The notes below the pieces were generated by a model, which worked only from the letters and a program-made list of their open reading frames with translations, was not told the DNA's origin and searched no databases. Below are positions 17,991-27,864 of a stretch of 64,000 nucleotides of DNA, one piece after another. This stretch comes from Ardenticatenaceae bacterium. Lineage in GTDB: Bacteria > Chloroflexota > Anaerolineae > Promineifilales > Promineifilaceae. Position numbers and translations under genes: made by a program. The stretch is taken from the NCBI GenBank assembly GCA_020634315.1, contig JACKBV010000002.1:186001-250000 (forward strand), read 5' to 3'. Positions within the stretch are counted from its first letter, which is position 1; every line of letters begins with the position of its first letter.

Positions 17991-18028
17991 CCGTAATCGG
18001 CAACCGATGACCCGATTACCGATTACGG
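17991..18028 (-). repeat. Intercistronic hairpin/repeat between synthase and phosphopantetheinyl transferase genes
   Basis: CCGTAATCGG (17991-18000) pairs with CCGATTACGG (18019-18028), a 10-bp perfect stem. The loop is itself built of CCGATNACC units. No T-tract is present. Confidence 0.65.
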
Positions 18029-18043
18029 ATTATCAATTGCCGC

Positions 18044-21000
18044 TCACGACAGCGGTCGTGCCACCGTGCGATAACCTTGCAGTTCAACAAACACCACGCC
18101 ATCGTCGTCGACAACCTGCCCGGCAAAAGTCTCGCCATCGTCGTCTGTGCGCAGCAGCGCGTAAAGACGTTTGCCGGCCGCCTCTTGTGGCTGTCGCTGC
18201 GCCGTGACCGCGCCAATGCCCAAGGGGAAACCCATTGCCTGCTTTACTTCTTGCGTCCACAACGCCGCCGCCTGGAAACAAAGTTCTACCAATCGCGGAG
18301 CCATTAACGAAGTGGCATCTGCCGGGTCGGTATTGGGCGGCAAGGTGGCAGGCAGCAAGCAAACGGCCGTTTCCCCCACCACCTTTGCGCGTTCAATCAC
18401 CTGATACGCCGGGCCATGAAAGAAAGATTCGTAAATCGTCTCCGCCACAATCGGCAGCGATTCCGCCGCCGGTGGCGTGAAGGCAATCGTTGGCGCTGCC
18501 ATGGCCGCCGTGCCCAAATGCACCTGCGCCGCAAAATGCTGCTGCGTTCGCTGCGGCAGCCCGTCGCGCACCGGTTTGGTGACGGAATGCAGCGTTGTTT
18601 GCGCCAACAACTGCCCCGGCGCAGGCAGTTCCAGCACAACATTCAGGTGCAGTGTGCGCGGTTCATTGCGGAAAAACTTGAATGCGCCGGACATGGTGAC
18701 ATCGGTAACGGCCGTTACCCGTCCCTCAGGCATCGCGGCCAACGACGCCGCCACCAACGCGGCCTGCGCCATCGCCTCCGTCGCCATCACCCCTGGCAGC
18801 CAAGGCGTGCCCGCATCGGGGGCGTGGTCATACAAAAAGGGTTGGCGCGTCGGGTCAAGCGTCGTTTCCACCGCCAATCCACCGTACAACATCGCCCCTT
18901 GCAACGTGCCCACCATCAGCAAATCGCCAAACTTCTCTTGCCGCCACGCATTGGCCTGCGCCACATCCAAACCACCCGTCTCATCCCATTCCTGTGTCAA
19001 CAGGCCCAGCGCACCGCCAACTACCAGTTCGCCGCCGCCATACAGCAGTTCGCGCCGCACAGTGGGAATTCCCACCGCCGTTGGCAGCATTTCGATGCCT
19101 GCCATCTCCATAATCTTGGGAATCGAGCCACGCGTCGCCATGCCAATTTCGCCCCAGGCTGTCCAGTCCAGAGCAATGCCGCGCGTCTCCGGCCGCCAGC
19201 GGCGCAGGCTGCTTGTCACCTTGCACAGCAAATCATTGGCCGCGCTGTAATCCGTCTGCCCATTGTTGCCAAAACGCCCGGCCACCGAGCTAAAAACGAC
19301 GGTCGCGGCGATAGGCAGATCGTGTGCCGCACGCAGCAAATTGAAGAAGCCATCCGCCTTCACATCAAACACAAGGTCGAATTCGCGTGCCTCTTTTTTG
19401 TCCAACGACCGGCTGATTTCCAGCCCGCCAGCATGAACGAGGGCGTCTATTTTGCCATAGCGAGTGCGGATGTCGGCGATAACGGCCGTTACCGCTTCCC
19501 CATCCAACAAATTAACGCTGTGATAATGAGCCGTACCGCCAGCCGCTTCCACCGCCTCAATCGCCCGCAGCGCCGCTTCCGTCCGCTCGATTGCCAATAA
19601 CTGTTTCTCAATCAGCGCCGGTGTGGGCCGTTCGCCAGCTGCTTTAGCCGCCGCAATCAACTGCTGCTTCAACGCCTCTTTGTCGCTGCGGAACAACTGC
19701 ACCTGCGCGTCATGCCGCGTCGGCGCGGCAACCAGGTCAAGCAGGTAAAAGATGCCGCCGCTGGCTGCTGCCAGGTCGGCAACGATGGCGCTGGTGATGC
19801 CGCCAGCCGCCCCGGTGACGACAAAAACCGTGTGCTCATCGAGCGTCAGCGCCGGGGTGTCGGGCAACGGCCGTTCCTGCAAACCAATCGCCACCCGCTG
19901 CTCGCCCACATAGCCCACTTCCACCGCACCGGGGTCTGTTTCCGTCTCGGCCAACAGCGCATCCGCGAAAACGGCCGTTTTCCGACTCAGTTCAAAGTCC
20001 ACAGCCTTCACCAACACATCAGGGCGCTCACGCTTGTACGCCTTGGCAAAGCCAACCACAGCCCCGCCCAAAGGAGCCGTTGCCCCTGCCGCGCCATAGC
20101 CATGCTGCCCGCCCAGGCGCGTAGCCGTCACCAGGAACGTGCCCGGCTGGTTCACCACGTCATACAAAGCCCGCATGGTGGCATACAAATTCTTGCTGCG
20201 CTGACGATTCAATTCGCGCCAGGCGGCCAGGTCAAGCTCCATCAAATCAGGCTCCGCATCCAACGCCGCCAGCCAATACACCCCTTGAATCGCGCCAGCA
20301 TGACGCCACGCAGTCACCTGTGTCACCAACTCCGCCGTTGGCCGCGCCACATCCAAAGCCAACACAGTCGCCCCACGCTTTTCCAGGCGGCTGATCACGG
20401 CCTTGCCGACACCGCCCTGGTCGAGAGCCACAAGCACGCGGCTGTCCGCGCCCAACGTGACCCCCGTCGGTTTACACCAGGCCAACGCCGGTCGCAGCAC
20501 GGCCACCGGCATACGCCGCGGCACACGATTGGCATTTTCCAGGGAAGACGGGGTGATGCGGGTTGAAGCAGGCACAACGCCCGCCACTTCCCCCATCACC
20601 CCGTCAACTTTTAAATCCGGACGCATTTCGTAAACAAAACCAATCACCTTTTCCAGCGTCGTGTAATCGCGCAAAGCCAAATCGTCGCGGCGCGGAATGT
20701 CAAACTCGCTGCGAATGGCGGCAAATGTTTCTGCCTGTTTCACCGTGTCAATGCCCAGGTCTGCTTCCAAATCCAGGTCTAGCTCCAACATATCAGGCGG
20801 ATAACCCGTTTGCTTGGCGACAATTTCCAGCACTTTGGCGGTCACTGCGTCAAATGAACCCGCGTCGGGCGTGGATGGCAGTGTGGCAACGGCCGTTTCG
20901 CTCACCACCTCCGGTTCAGCCGCCACTTTTTGATTGCCCAAATCGGGGCGCATCTCGTAGACAAAGCCAATCACCTTCTCCAGTGTGGCATAATCGCGCA

Positions 21001-24000
21001 ATGACAAATCATCGCGGCGCGGAATGTCAAACTCGCTGCGAATGGCGGCAAAGGTTTCCGCCTGTTTCACCGTGTCAATGCCCAAATCCGCTTCCAGGTC
21101 GAGGTCAAGATCGAGCATATCGGTGGGATAGCCGGTTTGCTCGGCCACAATTTGCAGCACTTTGTCGGCAACGGGATCAGCCACGGCCGTTTCCAGGGTT
21201 GGCTCCGGCAGCGGTGCTGGCGGGGGCGGCGCAGAGGGAACGGCCGTTTCTGCCACCACCTTTTCCACAACCGGCATACGCACCGGCTCTGGGGCAACGG
21301 CCATCGGCGCGGCTTGCACTGGCGGCTCCGGAATAACCATCCGCGCAGGCGCGGTTGTGGGCGTTGGCGCCCCATCCTGCCCCGTCAAAGTGCGCATGAT
21401 GGGGCCAGTTCCCGGCTGCCAGCGGCTGGGGAGCGGGTACCGCTGCGGCACGCCGTTGGCCTGGATGCGTAAGATGCGTTTGTTAACGGCCGTTTCCACC
21501 TGGTCATAGCCGCTGATGTCCTCCAGCCAGCGCCGATATTGCGCCGGACTGTCCACCCGATCCAGTGCGCCAGGGATGCGCCGCGTCAACGTCATCGCAA
21601 TTTGTGAACCAAAACCCGCCGCCAGATGCAGCGCATACTGCACCGGATAACGTCCGCCGCGGCTCAAGTTCAACGGCCCCAGGTCTGGGTCAACTTCCCG
21701 GAAATTGGGCACAGGCGGCACAATGCCATATTCCAAAATCTTCACGGCAATGACATCTTCCACACCGACACCCATTGGATGGCCGGTAAACCCTTTCGTA
21801 TTGGCGACAATGATTTCACGCGCCACGTCGCCAAACGTGTGGCGCAGCGCTTCCACTTCGGCGGCAGCGCTGCCACCGCGTGCCGGTGTGTATGTCTCGT
21901 GCGACATAAAGACCATCTGCGGAGCCATGGCCTGCCGGTTCAAGCCAAAACGGCGCTCGGCCGATGTCACCAGGCTGTTCATCACCTGGGCGATGTGGTG
22001 TACGTCCAGACGCGTGCCATGAAATGCGCTGTTGTTTGTTTCACTGGCAAGCAGTTCGACAACGCCGCGCATCCCGCGTTCGCGCATGGCATCTTCGCTC
22101 TCCACAATCAGCCCCGCCGCGCCCATGCCCATCAACGTGCCATGACGGCGACGATCAAAGGGCAAGGCGACTTCGGCGACACGATCTTCGGTCGCTGCCG
22201 CACCAACGGCCAGGAAACCGGCACCGACCCATTCCATCAAGTTGTCTCCGGTCACATTGTCGGCGGCAATGATGATGACGCGGCGGCAACGGCCGTTGCG
22301 AATCCAATCTTCAGCAATCGCCACCGCCTGCGCCGTGCTGGCACAAGCCGCATTCACCTGCGTATTGGGGCCGCGTGCGCCGATGTACTCGGCAAACTGG
22401 CTGTGTCCCATTGCCAGGATACGGAACAAAAAGCGGCGATCAAAAATGTATGGCTCGCGCTGCAACGCCTCGCGCAAAGTGTTGATGCGCCGATCTAGTT
22501 CGCGCAGCGTGTCGGCGTCGCGGGTATAGGCACGCACATCTTGCAGCATTTGCAGTTGATCAAGCCGGTTTTGGAAGGTGAAATAGCGCCCCATTTCCTC
22601 GGCAAAGCGGTCGCCGCCGGGGAAGGCGCTGGCAAAAATGACGCCCGTTTCATCGCGCAATGGTTCTGGCAGCAGCCAGCGATCCGGCAAAAATTTGTCG
22701 GTGGTGGTGCGGCGGAAGGTTTGCACGAGAGGGATACCCGCCTCGCGCAGGGCGTCAAAACCGGCGGCCATTGCCAACTGCGTCGTGCTGTCCAGCGCCT
22801 CGACGAGTTTTTCTGGCACGCCGTACTCTTCGGTTAAGTTGAAATAGCCGGGGCGACCTGCCAACTTGATGACATCGTCGGGGTCGTTAATGGTCTCGAA
22901 ACGGCCGTTTCCCTCTGCATCCTTCACCAGGCGCGTGATTTGCTTGGCTAAAATGCGCTGGCGAAAGCGCTCCGGAATCAGGTCTACAAACTGCTCGCCG
23001 CGCAAAATCCGCAGCGCATTATCCGGGTCCATCACCGATTTTTCCGCGCCGGGCAGCCCCAACCCCGTGCCGCTGATAACCACCGAGCCGCTGGGGACGG
23101 CATTGCGGTCATAGGCCAGCAGTGGCGGCTGCACAGCAGGTGCTTGCGCCGTCGCCGCTTGCTGAATTGCTTGCGTCAATAATTCGACAACGGCCGTTAA
23201 CGAGCCGCCATTTTGTGATAAAGCCATGTCCTCATTCCTCTCTACTGATTCGACCAACACCGCTGCCTGCTCGCCGACTGTTTGCCCATATCCCGCCGCA
23301 TACAGCGCACATAACGCCATATTCAAACTCGGCAAAGTCCCCGTCTTGGGGTGATTGGTCAAAATCGGCAGCACATCCGTTTGCGCGGCAAACACATCAC
23401 GGGCAAACCCTTGCAGCGCCCGCTTGGGGCCAACCTCGACAAAGGCACGCACGCCAGCGTTGTAGAGCGTGTGCAGCCCCTTCACCCATTGCACCGGCGA
23501 GGCAACTTGCTGTTGCAGCACATCCTTAATGCCCTCCACCGTTGTCGGGTAAAAGCCGCCAGTCAAATTGGCAACAAGCGGCAGTTTGGGGGGAGCGATG
23601 TGCAGCCGGTCAAGTACCTGGCGCAGGGGTTTGCTGGCCGGAGCGACAATTTCTGTGTGGAAGGCGTGGCTGACGGGGATGGGAATGGCGCGGTATCCTT
23701 TTTCGGTGAACAGTTTAACGGCCGTATCCACCGCTTTACTCGCCCCACCAATCACACTCTGGCTGTGACTGTTAATATTGGCAGGAACAACATAGCCATC
23801 CACCTCGGCTAACGTTGCTTCCACCACATCCAATGGGGCGAGAATGGCCGCCATACGGCCGTTATCCGCCACATTGACCTTGCTCATCTCATCGCCACGC
23901 GCGGCCGCCGCTTCCAGCGCATCGGCAAATGGCATCACGCCCGCGGCAATCAGCGCCGCATATTCGCCCAGCGAATGCCCCATCACCATGTCCGGCTTAA

Positions 24001-26065
24001 AGCCATACGTCTCCAGCAATTTCAACATGGCAATGTCCAGCGTCAACATCGCTGGCTGCGTGATTTCCGTCTGCATCAAAGCCAGTTCCGCCTGCATCAT
24101 CGCCTGGCGGTCATCGCTGTCCACAAAAATGTAATCGGTGAGCGGCTTGCCCAAAATCGGCGTCATGACGCGGTCGGCCTCGGCAAACACCGTGGCGACC
24201 ACCGGCGACAAGGCCACCAGCTCGCGCCCCATATTCACATACTGGCTGCCCTGTCCGGGGAAAAGAAAGGCTAACTTGCCCGGTGCGGTGCCACGCCCAC
24301 GAAAAATGCCTTGCGCCTCCAGCGCTTTCCACGCTTTGGCATCGTCGCTCTGGCAAAGGCGCTGCGCTTTTTGCAGCCGTCCCAGCAGTTCCTCGCGGTC
24401 GCCAAAATCAATCAGCAAGCGTTCGGGGGATTGGAGAACGGCCGTTTCCGGCACAACTCGCGGCGGCGTCCAGCCAGCCTGCACATCTCGCAGCGCCTTC
24501 TCCACCTGCGCCCGCAGGTCAGTGGATGAGGCGGCACCCAACGCCAAAATACCGCGCACAGGTGTTGGCACCTTATCCGCAGCACGTTGGCTCCCGACCT
24601 GTAAATTTCCATTTCCCCGTGCCTGCGCCGCCGTCGTTTGGCGCTGCGCGGCCAACATCCCCGGCACATGTTCCTCCAACACGACGTGAAAATTCGTGCC
24701 GCCAAAGCCATAGGCACTGACACCACAGCGGCGCGGTGCGCCAGCCGGTTTTGTCCAGGGCGTAGCCTCGTGAACGAGGTAAAAAGGTGTGTTGGCAAAA
24801 TCAATGTTGGGATTGGGCACGGCCGCATTTAACGTGGGCGGCAGCGTCTTGTGGTACAACGCATACACCGCTTTCAGCAGCCCGGCAGCGCCTGCGCCTG
24901 CTTTCAAATGGCCGATGTTGCTCTTGGCCGAACCGAGGCCAATGCTGTGGCGTGGCGCGGCATGGAAAATTTGCGCCAGACTTTCGACTTCGACCACATC
25001 GCCGACGCGGGTGCTGGTTCCGTGCGCTTCCACCAGGGTCGCCGTTGCCGGGTCCAGCCCGGCGCTTTCCCAGGCACGTTGAATGGCAAGCTGCTGCCCC
25101 AACGGATTGGGCGCGGTGATGCCTTTGCCTTTGCCGTCGCTGGCGCCACCAACGCCGCGAATGACGGCGTAAATGCGGTCGCCATCTCGTTCGGCGTCAG
25201 CCAATCGTTTTAGCAAAAAGGCGGCGGCCCCTTCGCCCATGACAAACCCGTCTGCGCCATCGCTAAACGGCCGTGTTCCGGTCGCGCTCAATGCGCCAAT
25301 TTTGCAAAATTTGACGAAGCTGGAGATGCCCATGTTGCGGTCGACGCCACCGGTAACGGCCGTATCCACCTTATGCTCCGTCAGCAGTTCAATGGCCGCT
25401 TCCAACGCCGCCAGGCTCGAAGCACAGGCAGCATCCGTGATGAAATTCGGGCCGCGCAAATCCAGCACATTCGCCACACGCCCGGAAACGATGTTGGGCA
25501 GTTCGCCCGGCATAGAATCTTCAGTGATGGGCGGGAAGACATCGGCAATGACACCCTGATACCCACTGAGAATGGCCTGGCGCGTGGCGGCAGGCAGTCC
25601 GGCAAATTCGGGCACGCTTTCCAGGGCGTGCGCATATTCGGGAAAAGCAATGCGCTGATTGGTGATGTAGTGGAGTTCGCCCCCCATAGCCGTGCCCAAG
25701 ATAACGGCCGTTCGTTCCGTGTTTAACGGCTTTTGCGGATACCCATAATCGGCCAACGCCTCCGCCGCAACCGTGAGCGCCCACTGCTGCCCCATATCCA
25801 TCGCGTCCGCCACCTTTGGCGGAATGCGGAAACGCTTCCAGTCAAAATTAAACCCGCGCACCCAACCACCAATTTTGCTGTATGTTTTGTCTGGCGCTTT
25901 GGGGTCAGGATCATAATAATCGGCAATCGACCAGCGGTTTGGCGGCGTCTCGGTAATGCTGTACCGCTTATTGACAATATTTTGCCAAAACGCCGCCGCG
26001 TGCAAAGCATCTGGCAAAATGGCTCCCACCCCGACAATGGCAATCGCGCGTTCTGCACTATCCAT
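18044..26065 (-). CDS. Iterative type I polyketide/fatty-acid synthase, KS-AT-KS-ACP-ACP-KR-DH
   Basis: 2,673 residues. Domains: a PfaA-like KS (1 to about 455; Cys in DAACASS near 213, EAHGTST, SNIGHLKAGAG); AT (about 590-930; GHSLGEY near 695 and HAFH, the malonyl-type signature); a second, divergent KS (about 990-1530; NAACAST near 1240, SHETYTPARGG, TGHPMG); two near-identical ACPs (about 1600-1690 and 1710-1800); a reductase region with structural half and catalytic KR (TGAAGG near 2083, SSVAGRFGNNGQTDYSAAN); and a C-terminal hot-dog dehydratase (DHAPDAGTPWLPG near 2418, FHGPAYQ). There is no enoylreductase or thioesterase. Both ACPs read LGIDTVKQAE, Thr in place of the usual Ser. The product is unknown but should be an unsaturated or hydroxylated acyl chain. 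Confidence 0.92.
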   Translation of the reverse strand: MDSAERAIAIVGVGAILPDALHAAAFWQNIVNKRYSITETPPNRWSIADYYDPDPKAPDKTYSKIGGWVRGFNFDWKRFRIPPKVADAMDMGQQWALTVAAEALADYGYPQKPLNTERTAVILGTAMGGELHYITNQRIAFPEYAHALESVPEFAGLPAATRQAILSGYQGVIADVFPPITEDSMPGELPNIVSGRVANVLDLRGPNFITDAACASSLAALEAAIELLTEHKVDTAVTGGVDRNMGISSFVKFCKIGALSATGTRPFSDGADGFVMGEGAAAFLLKRLADAERDGDRIYAVIRGVGGASDGKGKGITAPNPLGQQLAIQRAWESAGLDPATATLVEAHGTSTRVGDVVEVESLAQIFHAAPRHSIGLGSAKSNIGHLKAGAGAAGLLKAVYALYHKTLPPTLNAAVPNPNIDFANTPFYLVHEATPWTKPAGAPRRCGVSAYGFGGTNFHVVLEEHVPGMLAAQRQTTAAQARGNGNLQVGSQRAADKVPTPVRGILALGAASSTDLRAQVEKALRDVQAGWTPPRVVPETAVLQSPERLLIDFGDREELLGRLQKAQRLCQSDDAKAWKALEAQGIFRGRGTAPGKLAFLFPGQGSQYVNMGRELVALSPVVATVFAEADRVMTPILGKPLTDYIFVDSDDRQAMMQAELALMQTEITQPAMLTLDIAMLKLLETYGFKPDMVMGHSLGEYAALIAAGVMPFADALEAAAARGDEMSKVNVADNGRMAAILAPLDVVEATLAEVDGYVVPANINSHSQSVIGGASKAVDTAVKLFTEKGYRAIPIPVSHAFHTEIVAPASKPLRQVLDRLHIAPPKLPLVANLTGGFYPTTVEGIKDVLQQQVASPVQWVKGLHTLYNAGVRAFVEVGPKRALQGFARDVFAAQTDVLPILTNHPKTGTLPSLNMALCALYAAGYGQTVGEQAAVLVESVERNEDMALSQNGGSLTAVVELLTQAIQQAATAQAPAVQPPLLAYDRNAVPSGSVVISGTGLGLPGAEKSVMDPDNALRILRGEQFVDLIPERFRQRILAKQITRLVKDAEGNGRFETINDPDDVIKLAGRPGYFNLTEEYGVPEKLVEALDSTTQLAMAAGFDALREAGIPLVQTFRRTTTDKFLPDRWLLPEPLRDETGVIFASAFPGGDRFAEEMGRYFTFQNRLDQLQMLQDVRAYTRDADTLRELDRRINTLREALQREPYIFDRRFLFRILAMGHSQFAEYIGARGPNTQVNAACASTAQAVAIAEDWIRNGRCRRVIIIAADNVTGDNLMEWVGAGFLAVGAAATEDRVAEVALPFDRRRHGTLMGMGAAGLIVESEDAMRERGMRGVVELLASETNNSAFHGTRLDVHHIAQVMNSLVTSAERRFGLNRQAMAPQMVFMSHETYTPARGGSAAAEVEALRHTFGDVAREIIVANTKGFTGHPMGVGVEDVIAVKILEYGIVPPVPNFREVDPDLGPLNLSRGGRYPVQYALHLAAGFGSQIAMTLTRRIPGALDRVDSPAQYRRWLEDISGYDQVETAVNKRILRIQANGVPQRYPLPSRWQPGTGPIMRTLTGQDGAPTPTTAPARMVIPEPPVQAAPMAVAPEPVRMPVVEKVVAETAVPSAPPPPAPLPEPTLETAVADPVADKVLQIVAEQTGYPTDMLDLDLDLEADLGIDTVKQAETFAAIRSEFDIPRRDDLSLRDYATLEKVIGFVYEMRPDLGNQKVAAEPEVVSETAVATLPSTPDAGSFDAVTAKVLEIVAKQTGYPPDMLELDLDLEADLGIDTVKQAETFAAIRSEFDIPRRDDLALRDYTTLEKVIGFVYEMRPDLKVDGVMGEVAGVVPASTRITPSSLENANRVPRRMPVAVLRPALAWCKPTGVTLGADSRVLVALDQGGVGKAVISRLEKRGATVLALDVARPTAELVTQVTAWRHAGAIQGVYWLAALDAEPDLMELDLAAWRELNRQRSKNLYATMRALYDVVNQPGTFLVTATRLGGQHGYGAAGATAPLGGAVVGFAKAYKRERPDVLVKAVDFELSRKTAVFADALLAETETDPGAVEVGYVGEQRVAIGLQERPLPDTPALTLDEHTVFVVTGAAGGITSAIVADLAAASGGIFYLLDLVAAPTRHDAQVQLFRSDKEALKQQLIAAAKAAGERPTPALIEKQLLAIERTEAALRAIEAVEAAGGTAHYHSVNLLDGEAVTAVIADIRTRYGKIDALVHAGGLEISRSLDKKEAREFDLVFDVKADGFFNLLRAAHDLPIAATVVFSSVAGRFGNNGQTDYSAANDLLCKVTSSLRRWRPETRGIALDWTAWGEIGMATRGSIPKIMEMAGIEMLPTAVGIPTVRRELLYGGGELVVGGALGLLTQEWDETGGLDVAQANAWRQEKFGDLLMVGTLQGAMLYGGLAVETTLDPTRQPFLYDHAPDAGTPWLPGVMATEAMAQAALVAASLAAMPEGRVTAVTDVTMSGAFKFFRNEPRTLHLNVVLELPAPGQLLAQTTLHSVTKPVRDGLPQRTQQHFAAQVHLGTAAMAAPTIAFTPPAAESLPIVAETIYESFFHGPAYQVIERAKVVGETAVCLLPATLPPNTDPADATSLMAPRLVELCFQAAALWTQEVKQAMGFPLGIGAVTAQRQPQEAAGKRLYALLRTDDDGETFAGQVVDDDGVVFVELQGYRTVARPLS

Positions 26066-26085
26066 CGTTTACCTCCTTACTTGAC

Positions 26086-26121
26086 CCGTAGCCCGTCATC
26101 CCATTCGATGACGGGCTACGG
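26086..26121 (-). other. Perfect 14-bp intercistronic hairpin before the synthase gene
   Basis: CCGTAGCCCGTCAT (26086-26099) pairs with ATGACGGGCTACGG (26108-26121) across an 8-nt loop. It lies between the acyl-CoA dehydrogenase stop and the synthase ribosome-binding site (GGAGG, about 6 nt before the ATG). There is no T-tract, so it is probably an mRNA processing or stability element. Confidence 0.8.
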
Positions 26122-26129
26122 ATTATGGT

Positions 26130-27767
26130 CTATGCCGGGAACGCTTTCACGAGCGCCTCGACCGCACAATCCATGTCGGCAATCATGCCCGCCTGTGCCT
26201 GGTAAATGGCGGGTAAATTAAGCGAGTTCGCCAGGTTGGGGTCGCTTTGCCCCGCGCCAATGGCCCATTGCAAGCCATCGGCAGCCACCTTTAGCGCCGC
26301 CTGACGGGCATAAATGCGTGCCAGGGTTTGGCGTGTCTCTGTGGTCAGGGGAATGGCTGAGGTGGGGTGGCTTGTAACGCGGGCAGTGAAGGTAGCGGCC
26401 GTTTCCGCCCAGGCCACCCATTCACCCAAACGAAACAACATGTGCTGGTTGCGCGTGAGCCGATCCAGACGGCAGCGCTCCATAATGGTCGCCAAGGCAC
26501 GCAGCGCCAACGCCGCCACATCAGCCCCATTTTGTGGTTCTTCGGCATGAACGGCATCCAACCGTGCCGCCCAATCCTGGTAATAAGCTCCGCGCGACTT
26601 GAGATGCTCCTGCCAACGATCACGAGCAATCGTCCATTCCATAATTTCTGATGTGCCTTCGTAAATCGTTGTGATGCGCACATCTCGTTTGATTTTTTCC
26701 ACCATGTATTCTTTGGTGTAGCCATAACCGCCCAACGCCTGGATCGCATCTTCGGCGGCGCGGTTGCCCGCTTCGGTGGCCGCATATTTGGCGACAGCCC
26801 CTTCCGTTTGCAGTCCGTGCCCCCCTTCTGCGTCCAGTCGTTCCGCTACCCATTCGATATAAGCACGCGCCGCTTCCAGGCGTGCGGCATTGGGTACGAG
26901 TAGTTTGTGCGTATACCCTTGTTTCTGGCTGAGCGGCGCACCCGCTTGCACGCGCTCCTGGCTGTAGCGAATGGCGCGACGCAGTGCTTCCCAGCCCGCG
27001 CCCAGGCCAAATGCGCCAACCATCAGGCGGGTGTAGCCAAAAACAGCTTGTGCCTGCGCCAACCCTTTGCCTTCCACGCCACCAACGAGCCGATCCGCAG
27101 CTACGTGGACATCTTCTAAAAAGAGGGCGGCTGTGTTGCTGGCACGAATGCCGTGTTTGTCTTCCGGTTTGCCTTTGCCAAAGCCAGGGGCATCGGCCTC
27201 GACAATGAACCAGGAGGGGCCACCGGGCGCATTGGCGAGGATGGTATAGATGTCGGCGACGCCGCCGTTGCTGATCCATTGTTTACGGCCGTTTAGCGTA
27301 TACCCCGTCACCACCCCATCTGTGAGCACCGGTTCCGCCTTCGTGCTCAACGAAGCGAGATCGCTGCCTGCCTGCGGCTCAGTTGCCCCATAAGCCACCA
27401 GCAGCGATTCTTCGGCAACGCGCCCCATCCAGTGCCGCTTTTGTTCCTCCGTGCCCCCGACACTGATGGGATCTGTCCCCAAAAAAGTCGCCAGAACACC
27501 GGTGGCGATGCCCAGATCAATGGCGGCCATTAACTCTGAAACACGGTAAATATCATACGCGCCACCACCCAAACCATCATATGCTTCAGGAATAAAAAGC
27601 AAATGAAGACCTAGCTGCATAGGATCATATAATTCTTGCAATACCTGGCGGGGAAATTCGTCATTGTGATCTAGCTCAATGAGATAATCAGGCGTGAGTT
27701 TACGCTCCGCATACTTTTTGAGCGTGTCCAAGATCATCTCGCGGGTCTCATCGTCCAATCCGGGCAT
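26130..27767 (-). CDS. Acyl-CoA dehydrogenase
   Basis: 545 residues, FAD-dependent. Signatures are YGATEPQAGSDLASLSTKA (flavin and substrate binding), NGRKQWISNGG, and the C-terminal ALGGYGYTKEYMVEK and YEGTSEIMEW, whose Glu (about 372) is the usual catalytic base. A C-terminal extension of about 150 residues makes it longer than short-chain enzymes, close to bacterial long-chain types. AGGAAGGTG precedes the ATG at 27767. It is the first gene of the operon with the synthase. It could desaturate the synthase product or degrade/prime a starter acyl-CoA; the sequence does not decide. Confidence 0.92.
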   Translation of the reverse strand: MPGLDDETREMILDTLKKYAERKLTPDYLIELDHNDEFPRQVLQELYDPMQLGLHLLFIPEAYDGLGGGAYDIYRVSELMAAIDLGIATGVLATFLGTDPISVGGTEEQKRHWMGRVAEESLLVAYGATEPQAGSDLASLSTKAEPVLTDGVVTGYTLNGRKQWISNGGVADIYTILANAPGGPSWFIVEADAPGFGKGKPEDKHGIRASNTAALFLEDVHVAADRLVGGVEGKGLAQAQAVFGYTRLMVGAFGLGAGWEALRRAIRYSQERVQAGAPLSQKQGYTHKLLVPNAARLEAARAYIEWVAERLDAEGGHGLQTEGAVAKYAATEAGNRAAEDAIQALGGYGYTKEYMVEKIKRDVRITTIYEGTSEIMEWTIARDRWQEHLKSRGAYYQDWAARLDAVHAEEPQNGADVAALALRALATIMERCRLDRLTRNQHMLFRLGEWVAWAETAATFTARVTSHPTSAIPLTTETRQTLARIYARQAALKVAADGLQWAIGAGQSDPNLANSLNLPAIYQAQAGMIADMDCAVEALVKAFPA

Positions 27768-27864
27768 CTTTCACCTTCCTGTCTCCTTTATCAAGATTCA
27801 GGCTCCCCAGGCTTTTATTCAATTTTTGCGAGTTGGTGGCAGTGGCAAAATCGATGATGGGGGC

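Noticed and set aside
18416..19600. Long plus-strand open frame (394 codons) antisense to the synthase gene.
   Set aside because: Arg/His/Gln-rich composition typical of antisense frames in GC-rich coding DNA; the minus-strand frame encodes clear KR and DH motifs.
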